From Progne subis subis (Eukaryota > Chordata > Aves > Passeriformes > Hirundinidae), in the NCBI GenBank assembly GCA_022316685.1, contig JAKJHU010000381.1:62001-126000 (forward strand): a stretch of DNA of 64,000 nt, in the 5' to 3' direction. The notes beneath the pieces are model-generated. The model saw nothing but the letters and a program-made list of their open reading frames with translations. It was not told the DNA's origin and did not search any database. Of the stretch, positions 40,348 to 50,228 are shown piece after piece. Numbering within the stretch: the stretch's first letter is position 1; every line of letters begins with the position of its first letter. Position numbers and translations under genes: made by a program.

Positions 40348-42321
40348 ATGATACAATTTTGCATGATAGAATGGGCAGAGAAGGAAATAAGACCTGACCA
40401 CTTTTATTGGCCCAGATATGGCTCTTTTGAGAATTGGATTTGTCAGGCTATAAATGCATTTGTAAATTCAAAGGAACCGTTTAATCCCGAAGAAAGAGAA
40501 TATGCCACATGTTGGACAGGAGATTTTAGGAGAATAAAAATCTTTCACGTATCAGAAACGCCCGAGATGAAACAAGAAAAGAAAAAGGGGAAAGAAAAGG
40601 GAGGGGAACAAGAAGAAAAGAAGGAAAAAGAGTGGGATCCTTTGCAGGCTTTGCCCCCTCCGTTCCCACTCGCGCTCCCGCTGTTCACGGTCGAGCCCCC
40701 TGTCCCGGGTCCCGCTTCAGTCCCGCCTGCCCCGGTTCCCGTCCCGAGTGCGGGCTCGCAGCCCGCAGCAGCTGCGCCGGTCCCCGCATACACCCCATCC
40801 CCGGCCCCGCTGGTGAATTTGTCTGCCCCGGCTGCCTGGCCCGCGGCCGCCCTAAGGGCCGTGCCGGGGGTCCCTCCTGACGCGTGGTCTAAGACCACTG
40901 CCCCGACCGTGCCGGGGGTCCCGTCGGTCCCAGTCATCCTATCTCCAATCGCTTCCCCCACTGCCCGATCCCCGGCTGCCCTGCCCGTGCCAGCTGCGCT
41001 GGGCGCTGCTGCTGCTGCTTTGTCTCTGCCGGGAGCCACTGACTCAGCCACCATTAGCCCTGTGCAGGCTATCCACGCTCCCCTCTGGTATCCCCAAGAA
41101 CTGGCCCCTCCTCTGCTGGTCCCGGCAGCAAACCCTGCCTATGCTCCGCCCTTGGAGGACCAAGCCTTGGCGCTATGCCCTCCCCTCACCCCTCTTCCTG
41201 CCCTGAGCTCCGTTCCCTCGGTAACCACAGCTACTGCTCAGAGAAACGATTTCTCCCTAGAGATGCCTTATCGAAACACTAGAAGTTCAGTTACAAGACA
41301 GCCCTCTCTGGATTCTTTCTCAAAACACAGGAAAAAGACAACAGAGGATAAAAAACAAAAATGGGATAAAGAAATTAGTCTATTTCCACTAAAAGAAGTC
41401 CCAATGGGAGGGGGTGGAACAGGGTTTGTAAATGCCCCTTTGACTTCTTCTGTGGTCAGAAATTTTAAAAAAGAAATCAAAGGAATTTTAGAAGATCCCA
41501 TAGGCACAGCTGAACAATTAGACCAATTTTTAGGTCCGAATATTTATACTTGGGAAGAGATGCAGTCTATAATGAAAATAATATTTTTTCAGGAAGAAAG
41601 GCAATTAATCAGAGCAGCTGGAATAAAAGTTTGTGAAAAAGAGAACCCACAGGGCCCCCCCGGAGAAGACAAAATGCCAACTGCGCCTCCTGAGTGGGGT
41701 CAAAATAATGAGGAGGGGAGGAAACACATGAATGAATATCGTAATTTAATAATCAAGGGAATAGAAGAGGCAGCGCCCCGAGGGCAAAACGCTAAAAAAG
41801 CTTTTGAGGCACAGCAAGAAAAAGAAGAATCTCCAAATGAATGGTTGGACAGACTTAAGAGAAATATGAAACAATATTCCGGAATAGACCCTGAAACTGA
41901 TGTGGGAAAAGCTTTGTTAAGGATTAACTTTGTTACTAATGCCTGGCCAGATATTAGAAAAAAATTAGAAAAAATTGAGGATTGGCATAATAAATCATTA
42001 GATGACTTATTAAAGGAGGCTCAGAAAGTTTATGTCCGAAGAGATGAAGAGAAAGCTAAACTGAAAGCAAAACTTATGGCAGTCACCATGCGAGAAAACA
42101 ATTTCCAAAAAAATCAAAAACATACAGGCACTACTTCTAGATATAAAATTAGTAGAGACAGGGGAAAGGAAAAGAATAGAATCCCAATACAAACCAAGTC
42201 TCAGCAGCATTCCAGGAATGTCTGCTTTTACTGTGGGGGCGAGGGACATTATAGGAGAAATTGTCCTAAGCAGGTAATAGATCTGAAAATCTTCAAAGAG
42301 ATGAGCACAGAGGAAGAATAG
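40348..42321 (+). CDS. gag: P5 Gag polyprotein
   Basis: 657 codons, open. Residues 1-75: matrix (IEWAEKEIRPDHFYWPRYGSFENW). Residues ~75-95: Lys/Glu-rich. Residues ~95-310: proline/alanine-rich linker encoded by very GC-rich DNA (40640-41240). Capsid then follows (TSSVVRNFKKEIKGILEDP, YTWEEMQSIMKIIFFQEER), with a major-homology-like segment around residue 490-515 (EESPNEWLDRLKRNMKQYSG). One zinc knuckle CFYCGGEGHYRRNC at ~625-638. It ends in TAG. The N-terminal glycine for myristoylation is lost (see leader). Gag would form the particle shell; length is in the normal range for the genus. Confidence 0.92.
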   Translation: MIQFCMIEWAEKEIRPDHFYWPRYGSFENWICQAINAFVNSKEPFNPEEREYATCWTGDFRRIKIFHVSETPEMKQEKKKGKEKGGEQEEKKEKEWDPLQALPPPFPLALPLFTVEPPVPGPASVPPAPVPVPSAGSQPAAAAPVPAYTPSPAPLVNLSAPAAWPAAALRAVPGVPPDAWSKTTAPTVPGVPSVPVILSPIASPTARSPAALPVPAALGAAAAALSLPGATDSATISPVQAIHAPLWYPQELAPPLLVPAANPAYAPPLEDQALALCPPLTPLPALSSVPSVTTATAQRNDFSLEMPYRNTRSSVTRQPSLDSFSKHRKKTTEDKKQKWDKEISLFPLKEVPMGGGGTGFVNAPLTSSVVRNFKKEIKGILEDPIGTAEQLDQFLGPNIYTWEEMQSIMKIIFFQEERQLIRAAGIKVCEKENPQGPPGEDKMPTAPPEWGQNNEEGRKHMNEYRNLIIKGIEEAAPRGQNAKKAFEAQQEKEESPNEWLDRLKRNMKQYSGIDPETDVGKALLRINFVTNAWPDIRKKLEKIEDWHNKSLDDLLKEAQKVYVRRDEEKAKLKAKLMAVTMRENNFQKNQKHTGTTSRYKISRDRGKEKNRIPIQTKSQQHSRNVCFYCGGEGHYRRNCPKQVIDLKIFKEMSTEEE

Positions 42322-42335
42322 GGAGGTCAAAGGCT
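42319..42335 (+). promoter_or_regulatory. gag-pol stop-codon readthrough site
   Basis: TAG followed by GGAGGTCA, the same immediate 3' context as the murine leukaemia virus readthrough site. Pol continues in the same frame. A downstream pseudoknot would be expected but was not worked out. Confidence 0.75.
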
Positions 42336-42570
42336 CTATTTTTTAGGGGACAAATACCATCTAGAGCCTGTGATAACTCTAAAAGTGAGTCCCCAAGAAG
42401 AAGAATTAGAATTTGTGGTAGATACAGGGGCAGAAAGAACCTGCCTGCTAAATGTACCAAAAGGCTGTGGTGTGAGTAAGGATACTGCAAAAGTAACAGG
42501 GGCAAAAGCATAAACTTTTACAGTTCCAGTCATTAAAGATGTAGTAATTGAAGGGGAAACTAAAATTTGG
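42322..42570 (+). pseudogene. pro: P5 protease
   Basis: In frame with gag: LEPVITLKVSPQEEELEFVVDTGAERTCLLN has the DTGA active site. A TAA at 42511-42513 interrupts it 25 codons later. The rest (MGYVLLVPKAGSNLLGRDLQVKLGI) is at the start of the following open frame. This is the only stop between gag and the integrase. Confidence 0.88.
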
Positions 42571-45525
42571 ATGGGATATGTCTTATTGGTCCCAAAGGCA
42601 GGTAGCAACTTACTAGGAAGAGACTTACAAGTGAAATTAGGAATAGGGGTTATACCAGAAGATGGGAAAATGACAGCTAAAGTCTTAAAATTAGGCCAAG
42701 AGGATGAAGAAAAAATTAACAAGGAAGTTTGGGCTGGGGAAGGAAATAGGGGAGGATTAAATATTGACCCTATAAGTGTTACAATAGAGAGAGAAGATTG
42801 TCCCATACGTGTACATCAATACCCCATATCTTTAGAAGGACGGGAAGGTTTGAAGCCAGTAATAGAAGGACTAATAAAGGATGGGACACTAGAACCTTGC
42901 ATGTCTCCCCATAATACCCCTATTCTCCCAGTAAAGAAACCTGATGGGAGTTATAGACTAGTACAAGATTTAAGGGAGGTTAACAAAAGAACTCGGTCTC
43001 GTTACCCAGTGGTACCCAATCCCTATACACTTCTAAGTAAAGTTCCACCCCAGCATCAGTGGTTTAGTGTAGTGGATCTTAAAGATGCTTTTTTGGCCTG
43101 TCCACTAGCTAAGGAGAGCCGAGATATCTTTGCCTTTGAATGGGAGGATCCAAAAACTGGAAGAAAGCAGCAATTAAGATGGATGAAATTACCGCAGGGC
43201 TTCACAGAGTCTCCAAACTTATTTGGGCAAGCTTTAGAAAAAATACTACAAGTCTTCTCCACCCCTCCTAGAATACAAATTATCCAATATGTGGATGATC
43301 TACTATCCGGGGAAGATGAAGTTGAAGTTAGCGAAGCTACAATAAAACTTTTCAATTTTCTTGGAGAAAAAGGATTAAGGGTATCAAAAGGGAAACTGCA
43401 ATTTGTAGAACAAGAGGTGAAATATCTTAGACACTTGATAAGTAAGGGTAGTCGAAGGCTCAATCCAGAGAGAATTGCAGGAATTTTATCCCTTCCACCT
43501 CCCTCTTCAAAGAGGGAAATCAGAAAACTACTCGGATTATTGGGATATTGTAGATTATGGATTGAGGGGTACACACAGGCAGTAAAATTTTTGTATGAGA
43601 AATTGACAGAGGGAGATAATATAAAATGGACCAAGGAAGATGATGATAAATTAGAAAAATTGAAGTTAAAACTGGCCTCAATACCAACTTTAAGCTTACC
43701 TTCACTAGAAAAACCCTTTCATCTGTATGTGAATGTGGAAAAGGGGGTAGCTCATGGAGTTCTAGTCCAGGAGAGGGGAGGAGTAAAGAGACCAGTAGCT
43801 TATTTATCAAAGATGTTGGACCCAGTGAGCCACGGCTGGCCAGTATGTATTCAAGCTATAGCCGCTACTGCAATCCTGGTAGAAGAAAGTCGTAAATTTA
43901 CTTTTGGAGGTAAACTAATTGTGTGCACACCTCATGCAGTTCGAAATGTGTTAAATCAGAAAGCTGAAAAATGGTTGACAGACTCTAGAATGTTAAAATA
44001 TGAAGCAATCTTGATAGATAGTGATGATCTGACATTAGAAGTAAACGGGAGTTTAAATCCAGCTCAATTCCTATATGGAGAACCAGCAGTTAACCTAATA
44101 CATAACTGTTTAGAAATTATCCAATACCAAACAAAATTTCGAGGGGATCTTGAAGAACAAGCCCTTTCAGAAAGGGAAATAATCTATGTGGGTGGTTCCT
44201 CCAGATGTCTACAAAGAAAAAGAATGTCAGGGTATGCAGTAGTTGATGGAAAAAACATGCAAACTATTGAAAAAGGAAAATTACCTTCAAACTGGTCAGC
44301 TCAAACTTGTGAATTATATGCTCTAAAAAAGGCACTGGAATATTTAGCACACAAGAAAGGAACTATATATACTGATTCGAGGTATGCTTTTGGAGTAGTA
44401 CATACTTTTGGAAAAATTTGGGAAGAAAGAGGGTTACTTAACTCAAGAGGAGAAGGATTAGTACATGAAGGACTCATTTTAGAGATTTTAGAGCCATTAA
44501 AACTACCTGAGGAAATAGCTATAGTACACATTAAGGGACACCAAAGAGGAGTGACCCCAGAAATAAGAGGAAATAATTTAGCAGATCAGGAAGCTAAGGA
44601 TGCAGCAGAAAATGGAGCTGAAAGAGTTATGTTAATATTAACTCCAAATGAGGAAAAAATGGAAATCCCAAAGTTTAGTGAAGCAGAGAAAAAAGAATTA
44701 AACAAGATAGGAAGAAAACAGGCTGAATCAGGGAAATGGAAACTTCCTGATGGAAGACAATTACTTAATAAAATACTGTCTAGAAAAATATTAGAAGATA
44801 TGCATCAGAAAACCCACTGGGGTACTCAGGCCTTGTGTGATCATTTTTTAAGGAACTATGGATGCACTGGGATTTTTGGAGTAGCAAAGCAAGTAACTGA
44901 AAAATGTATAACTTGCCAAAGGATAAACAAAAAGGTGATGAGAAAAACAACATTAGGAGGTCGTGAGTTAGCTCTTCGACCATTTCAAAGTATCCAAGTA
45001 GATTTTACTGAACTTCCTCAAGTACAAAGATGGAAGTATTTATTAGTAATGACAGACCATCTAACTCATTGGGTAGAAGCAGTTCCCACTACCAAGGCCT
45101 CAGCCAACATAGTAAGTAAAACCCTTTTAGAACAGATTATTCCCAGATACGGAATGGTTAATAGAATAGGCTCAGACAAAGGAATGCATTTTACATCAAA
45201 AGTGTTACAACAGCTAATTCAATCTTTAGGGATAAAATGGGAGCTGCATACTCCATGGCATCCACAGAGTTCTGGTCGTGTAGAAAGGATGAACCAGACT
45301 TTAAAGAGAACTTTGACCAAATTAATAGTTGAAAAGCAAATGTCATGGGTACAATGCCTACCTTTGGCCTTACTGAGGATCCAAACACAACCCAGGTCAG
45401 ACCTGGGAGTGTCACCCTATGAAAGGATGTTTGAGTTACCCTTTTTAACCACCCAACATGAAAATGCTACCTATGAGGTAGGGGAAATGAGTATTAAAAG
45501 ATACGTTAACACCATTGCGAAAACT
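42571..45525 (+). CDS. pol: P5 Pol: protease tail, RT, RNase H and integrase core
   Basis: One open frame up to the LTR-C insertion (nominally to 45570). RT: DLREVNKRTRSRYPVVPNPY, VVDLKDAFLACPL (Asp), LPQGFTESPNLF, IQYVDDLLSG (YVDD at residues 240-243). RNase H: YVGGSS at ~539-544, so the first catalytic Asp is Gly; CELYALKKAL (Glu), YTDSRYAFGVV (Asp) and ADQEAKDAA (Asp) are kept. Integrase: H-x3-H and CITC zinc site (THWG...CITCQR), VDFTELPQ (Asp), GSDKGMHFTS (Asp; Lys where Asn is usual), HPQSSGRVERMNQTLK (Glu). The frame is among the best preserved in the window. The ATG at 42571 is internal to the polyprotein, not a start. Confidence 0.93.
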
Positions 45526-46170
45526 TGTTGGAGTCCAGGGCATTCCTTTGGCTGCCCTGGGGGGTCATAGACCTGGACAGGGGGGTCTGGGACCCTGGCC
45601 CAGAGCTCAGAGGGACACTGGCTTTGATCTCAGTCCATGGGAGAGTCTTCCAACACTGAGAGATGAATTTCAGGCCACAAAAGTGTGAAAAATAGTAGTT
45701 TAGCTTATCATAGGGTGAAAAAACAGTAAATCTAGGTTTCTAGCATTGAAGTGAATGGGGGCAAGATGGAGAATTTGGGGCGTTGTCTCCTGCTTCTTCC
45801 TTCTTCTTCCCTCACTCCATTTCAGCAGTGACATTGGCACAAAGTAGTTTAAGAAGATTGGGTCAAAGTAGGGATGACCTATTTAGTATTAGTGATAGGC
45901 ATTGGCAAGTAATGATAAATAAAGAATACGTAGCAATTAGTATAAAAGATAACGACAGCCCAGTTCGGGGGGAGTCGTCAGATGTCCAGGCAGCTGCAAA
46001 CATCTTTGTTGGGCACTGAGAAAATTGTAAGATAAGAAACAATAAACGAAGCATGCAACCTGGAAAAATCGGAACCTGAAGACACCGTCTCCTTCATCTG
46101 TTTGGCACAGAGCTTTGCAGAGGGCAAAAAGACTCTAAAACCACCTGAATGTCAGGGAAAGCCCATGACA
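45526..46170 (+). mobile_element. solo LTR-C in P5 integrase
   Basis: TGTTGGAGTCC to GCCCATGACA, flanked by AAAACT (45520-45525 and 46171-46176). It has TATAAAAGATA (45942) and AATAAACG (46042), fixing its direction. The insertion with duplication (651 bp) is a multiple of three, so the pol phase is kept downstream. Confidence 0.92.
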
Positions 46171-46176
46171 AAAACT

Positions 46177-46527
46177 CTTGAAAACCTACAGTTGAATGGA
46201 ATAATCCCTCAAACCACACCTTGAGACTTTAAAATCCATAATGTTCATCCAGGGGAATGGGTGCTAGTAAAAACCTGGAAAGAACAATCTTTAACTCCTC
46301 AATGGGAAGGTCCTTTTCAGGTATTGCTGACGACCGAGGCTGCGATCCGGACCAAGGAACAAGGGTGGATCCACGCCAGCCGAATCAAAGGACCTGTGGA
46401 TGAACCTAAGGAGTGGACGATTGCATCTGAACCGGGTGATACAAAACTGACTCTTAAACGGGGACTGGGTGGTAATGAACTGGGAAGACCCAAATGGTCC
46501 CAGAAATATACCCAGGATCACACCTAA
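46177..46527 (+). pseudogene. pol: P5 integrase C-terminal domain
   Basis: Continues pol after LTR-C. A TGA at 46222-46224 lies between the core and the DNA-binding domain, which reads HPGEWVLVKTWKEQSLTPQWEGPFQVLLTT and GWIHASRIKGPV, a typical gammaretroviral integrase tail. It ends at 46527 and overlaps the next frame (from 46469) by about 60 bases. Confidence 0.88.
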
Positions 46528-46954
46528 TTGGGAGATAAGGCCAAGCTTATATCAGTGGTTTCAAGTACTGCCTGGACAAGCTTTGAGACGTCTCAGATAC
46601 CCTCCCTGGGAAGGAATACTTCCACTCCAAACAGGAGGATCAGGACTGTTTTGGACAGAGAACTCTTGTATTCACACCTTAGCCTGTGATTTATGCAAAG
46701 AGGAAGAGGAGTTGCAACTTCCATCAGTGCCAGACCAAATACCCTGTTTGATCCACCCAAATAACAGACATGCTAACTGGGTTAAATGTAAATGTTTAGA
46801 TTGTGGGAAGAATTGGTATTGTAGGTCACACAAGCGACGCTCTCGTTGCAGGAAGTGTCAAGGGCCAAATCAATCTCCTATCCAGGTAGAACTCGAAGAA
46901 ACCGAAATAATAACTTTGTTTTGTGGATGGAAATTATTAGTGCCTGTTGAATAG
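46469..46954 (+). CDS. P5 Cys/Arg-rich pre-env frame, function unknown
   Basis: 161-codon open frame overlapping the end of pol and ending 150 bases before env. I do not recognise it. The C-terminal half is dense in Cys/His: CIHTLACDLC, then H in HPNNRHANW, CKCLDC, CRSH and CRKC; a basic run (RSHKRRSRCRK) lies among them. That combination is common in small nucleic-acid-binding regulators, but no homology is claimed. The N-terminal half is aromatic/proline-rich (YQWFQVLPG, RYPPWEGILP). It could instead be upstream Env coding sequence or a chance frame; conservation would decide. Confidence 0.5.
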   Translation: MVMNWEDPNGPRNIPRITPNWEIRPSLYQWFQVLPGQALRRLRYPPWEGILPLQTGGSGLFWTENSCIHTLACDLCKEEEELQLPSVPDQIPCLIHPNNRHANWVKCKCLDCGKNWYCRSHKRRSRCRKCQGPNQSPIQVELEETEIITLFCGWKLLVPVE

Positions 46955-47103
46955 GAGATACCTGAAGAACAGTGGGAAACGACAGTTAAGGAGTGTCAAA
47001 AACGATTTGCCTGGAAATTAGCTAAGAGGAAGTGACAAAGGAATAGAGGGCAAGACCAGATTAGCCTCTGTATTCGCCACCAAGAAGATCAAATACACCT
47101 GCT
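46955..47103 (+). other. P5 spacer between pre-env frame and env
   Basis: The reading phase of the Cys/Arg-rich frame continues past a TAG with EIPEEQWETTVKECQKRFAWKLAKR, so that frame may once have been longer. A splice acceptor for env mRNA is expected here but not fixed. Confidence 0.35.
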
Positions 47104-48020
47104 GTGGGTTGCAACCCCATAGGCATGGGAGGTGGGAGTATAAGCCATACTGGACCTCTGTTACTCCTTTTTCTGTCACTCAATTTTTGTCTTCTCCCTT
47201 TTGGGATATCGACAAGGCCATGTTACAGATGTTACCAAAAGCTGTATATGGAAAGACACAGAGGTTCTTTTTTCATTTCTCACACACATGTCAACAGTCA
47301 CTGTTATAACCCATCCAAATTAGGCAATTGCATACATAAAGGGAAGAAGTACTGGATTGCAGAGAACTTAGGAACAAGTGGTAGCAGGATGGGAAGTCAG
47401 TGCCCAAAAGAGGAGAAATGGATTTGTTTTACCTACATTACTGGGCAAAAAACACTAGATCTTGTAAAAGAGCAGTTGATAAGCAAAAAAAGCTAAGTCA
47501 GTACAACCACCTAAACCTGTGCCAATTTCAATCAACGATTTGTATACCAAACTTGAACAGCAATTAGAAAAAGAAATAGATATCTCAAGGATGGGTAAAA
47601 ATCAGTTTGTAGAATTGGGGGAAAGAATAAGTAAGGAACTTAACATAACCAATTGTTGGGTCTGTGGAGGGGCTTTGATGTCAGAAGAATGGCCATGGAA
47701 AGGCAGCAGCTTAGGCCCAATTGAGCTTCTAAAATGGAACCAAGCAAGTACAAGTGGAGAAAACAGACCAGAAGGGTGGATTTTAAGCTCAACAGTGATA
47801 GGGGAAGAATGTCTCTGGCGCACTGGGAAAAGGTTCCTTTATGAAGTAGGAAAAACACCCTGTAAAAGATATAAGGTTAGTAATGGAACTTCTGTATGGT
47901 GGGTCCCAGAAGCACCAACCGTGTATTGGACCCGAGAAAAAGCAAAAAAGGTGAATTGTAAGTATGATAACAAAACAAAACTTTTTCAATATAATGATAC
48001 AGGTAAAAATCCTTACTATG
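47104..48020 (+). pseudogene. env: P5 env surface subunit
   Basis: Two phases joined near an A7 run at 47488-47496. The first (47104-47496) has a signal peptide (LLLLFLSLNFCLLPFG), CYRCYQ and CPKEEKWICFTY. The second (from 47519) contains CWVC (47654-47665), the CXXC isomerase motif that in gammaretroviral Env forms the labile disulphide with the transmembrane subunit, plus GTSVWWVPEAPTVYW and N-glycosylation sites. At YYV it is interrupted by LTR-G. Confidence 0.85.
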
Positions 48021-48684
48021 TGTTGAGGGTTAAGTTCTCCTGTAGAATTTTCCCCCCCCATGAGTTGCTAGATTTTAAGTAGGGGTAGTTAAGCTGTGCT
48101 TAACCTGACAAAAGAAGTTGATCACTTGGTTTTGGGGGAGGGAGGAGGCTCGCGGAGAGCTGAGGTGGGGACACACAGCTCTCAGTCTTCCGGGGAGCAC
48201 GGATCGGACGATGGCTGGCTGGAGTCCACGGCTACCGGAGGAGTTTGGTCCTGGGAATTCTACCATCTGTTGGAGTGCCCAGGAATTCGGAGTTTCTTCG
48301 CTGTCCTGCTGGATTTTGGGTCAACCCTGGTACAGCCGCTGCGGCTTCTCCGGCATTGCCCACCTTGCCTGCCAGGGCACCCCCTGCCTGCCTGCTGAGG
48401 ATAATCCACCGTTTCCAGCCACCAGCGCCGGAGCTTTCCACCGTTTGCCCTCGGGGTTCTTTGGTTCTGTTTTACTGTTATTATAATTGCTGTTGTTGTT
48501 TGTCTGTCCTGTTATATTTACTAGTAAAGGACTGTTATTCTTTTTCCCCATAGCTCTGACCGAAAAGTTTTTCGTTTAATCTTCCAAATTATAATAACAC
48601 GGAGGGAAGGATTTAAATTCCTCATTTCCCTGGAAAGGCCTGCCTCTCCTTAGCAGACACCTGTCTTTTTTTCAAACCGAGACA
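48021..48684 (+). mobile_element. solo LTR-G in P5 env
   Basis: TGTTGAGGGTTAAG to CCGAGACA, flanked by CTATG (48016-48020 and 48685-48689). The 669-bp gain keeps the env phase. Same LTR as 33940-34617. Confidence 0.92.
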
Positions 48685-49631
48685 CTATGGCATCCCGGAA
48701 ATTTCCAAATTTTGGGAGAATATAGATCAACAAAAATTTGACTATTGGAAAGCTCCAGACGGCTTATTTTGGATATGTGGGAAAAGAGCACACCCAAAAC
48801 TCCCTTCTCAGTGGAAAGGGAGCTGTACTCTGGGAATTATACAGCCAGGATTTTTTCTTTTACCAGGACCTGATGGGGATCAATTAGGGATACCAGTTTA
48901 TGAGGATCTAAAGAGAAACAAAAGAGAATTGATTGGAGGATTCCAAAAATGGGGACATGAGGAATGGCCCCCTGAACGCATACTGGAAACATATGGGCCA
49001 GCCACCTGGGCACAAGATAGGAGTTGGGGATACCCCAATTTATATGCTAAATCATATTATAAGATTTCAAGCCGCTGTAGAGATAATAATGAACAAAACT
49101 GGTCAGGCAATGGAATTAATATCAAGGCAACAAACCCAAAAAAGAGCAGCCGTGTATCAGAATAGGTTGGCTTTAGATTATCTATTAGCTGAAGAAGGGG
49201 GTATTTGTGGAAAGTTCAATACATCAGATTATTGTTTAAAAATAGATGACAATGGAGATGCCATCCTGGACATAGTCAATGATATCAGAAAAATCGCTCA
49301 CGTACCAGTTCAAAAGTGGGAATCAATGCTAAATACTAGCTGGTGGGATAATGTGCTGGGAGTAGAATGGTGGAAAAAGTTAGGCTTCTTCCTTTTATGC
49401 GCTACAGCTGGTCTAATATTTCTTCCTTGTTTGATCCCCTGTTTCATTCAGCTCATCACCAGTGTAGACCAAAGCATGCAATTAGTGAACATTGACCAAA
49501 AGTTGCCTACAACAACAACACCACAAAGGATTATGGTGTTAAAGAAACAAAATAATATAGAAGACCCCTTCAAAGAAGCGAGATTGATTTGTGAAAAAAA
49601 TGAGCGAATAATGAAGGCTAGAAAACAATGA
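48685..49631 (+). pseudogene. env: P5 env, end of surface and transmembrane subunit
   Basis: Reads on from LTR-G (IPEISKFWENIDQQKFDYW; LFWICGKRAHPKLPSQWKGSC). The cleavage site RNKR is at ~48914-48925, followed by the start of the transmembrane subunit. One frameshift near 49040. Then a coiled coil (NHIIRFQAAVEIIMNKTGQAMELI), QNRLALDYLLAEEGGICGKF and DYC: the CC pair of the usual motif is YC here. The membrane anchor FFLLCATAGLIFLPCLIPC is at ~49386-49445, then a long cytoplasmic tail (KLPTTTTPQRI...KARKQ). Confidence 0.88.
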
Positions 49632-49658
49632 ATATTGCTTGAGCCAAATTAATTATAA

Positions 49659-49675
49659 AAAGAAAGAGGGAGGAT
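49659..49675 (+). promoter_or_regulatory. polypurine tract of P5
   Basis: AAAAGAAAGAGGGAGGA directly before the 3' LTR. Confidence 0.88.
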
Positions 49676-50223
49676 TGTGAAAAGTGCACATTATATGGCT
49701 CTACACAAGATATTTACTATATGTATTATGTTGTATTGATTGTTAATGTTGTATTAATATTTTGATAGTATGGTAAAGGTAGTCTTGTAGTTAAAATGTA
49801 GTTTTTATATACCAACCACAGGAAAACGTAAATCTTTCAGAGAAAAAAGAATTTACTACTTCCTTATCAGAAGAGACCAATTTCTCCTGCCTTGCTCAGC
49901 CCTGAAGATGCCATAGAGATTAAAGGAAAAGAGTGATACTAACCAGAGACAATTCTTTGTTTGAATGGAATGTATGCATCATGTATGAAATGTATGAATA
50001 TTCAACAGGCTATTGCTTTTAAGAGATAATCCTTTGTTAACGGGAGTCCTTCTCCGGAGCTTTTTGCTCGGGGAGGCAACCAGACGTCTGTGACTTGGTT
50101 TTTATTGTCTCGTATTGTCCTAACCTTAATTGTTCAATTTTTTTCTCTAATTCTATTTTTATAACCATCTTATTTACTATTAAACCTTCAAAATTTTAAA
50201 ACAAGTGATTGGCATTTTTCACA
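49676..50223 (+). mobile_element. LTR-J, 3' LTR of P5
   Basis: TGTGAAAAG to TTTTTCACA, followed by GTACC. Confidence 0.93.
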
Positions 50224-50228
50224 GTACC

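Larger units (their letters stand above)
38270..50223 (+). mobile_element. P5: ERV1/gammaretrovirus-like provirus
   Basis: Complete layout: 5' LTR, initiator-Met primer site, repeat-bearing leader, gag, amber stop, pro-pol, Cys/Arg-rich frame, env, polypurine tract, 3' LTR, with GTACC duplicated (38265-38269 and 50224-50228). Gag and pol share one frame and Gag has a single zinc knuckle, both gammaretroviral features. Two solo LTRs are inserted (45526-46170 in integrase, 48021-48684 in env). The two LTRs differ at roughly 20 positions by eye over ~550 bases, so the provirus is not recent but younger than the nest at left. Confidence 0.92.

Noticed and set aside
40545..41054. Gly/Ala-rich 169-codon minus-strand frame
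   Set aside because: Mirror of the proline-rich linker of P5 Gag.
43056..43634. 192-codon minus-strand frame opposite P5 RT
   Set aside because: Antisense shadow of a well-supported pol frame.
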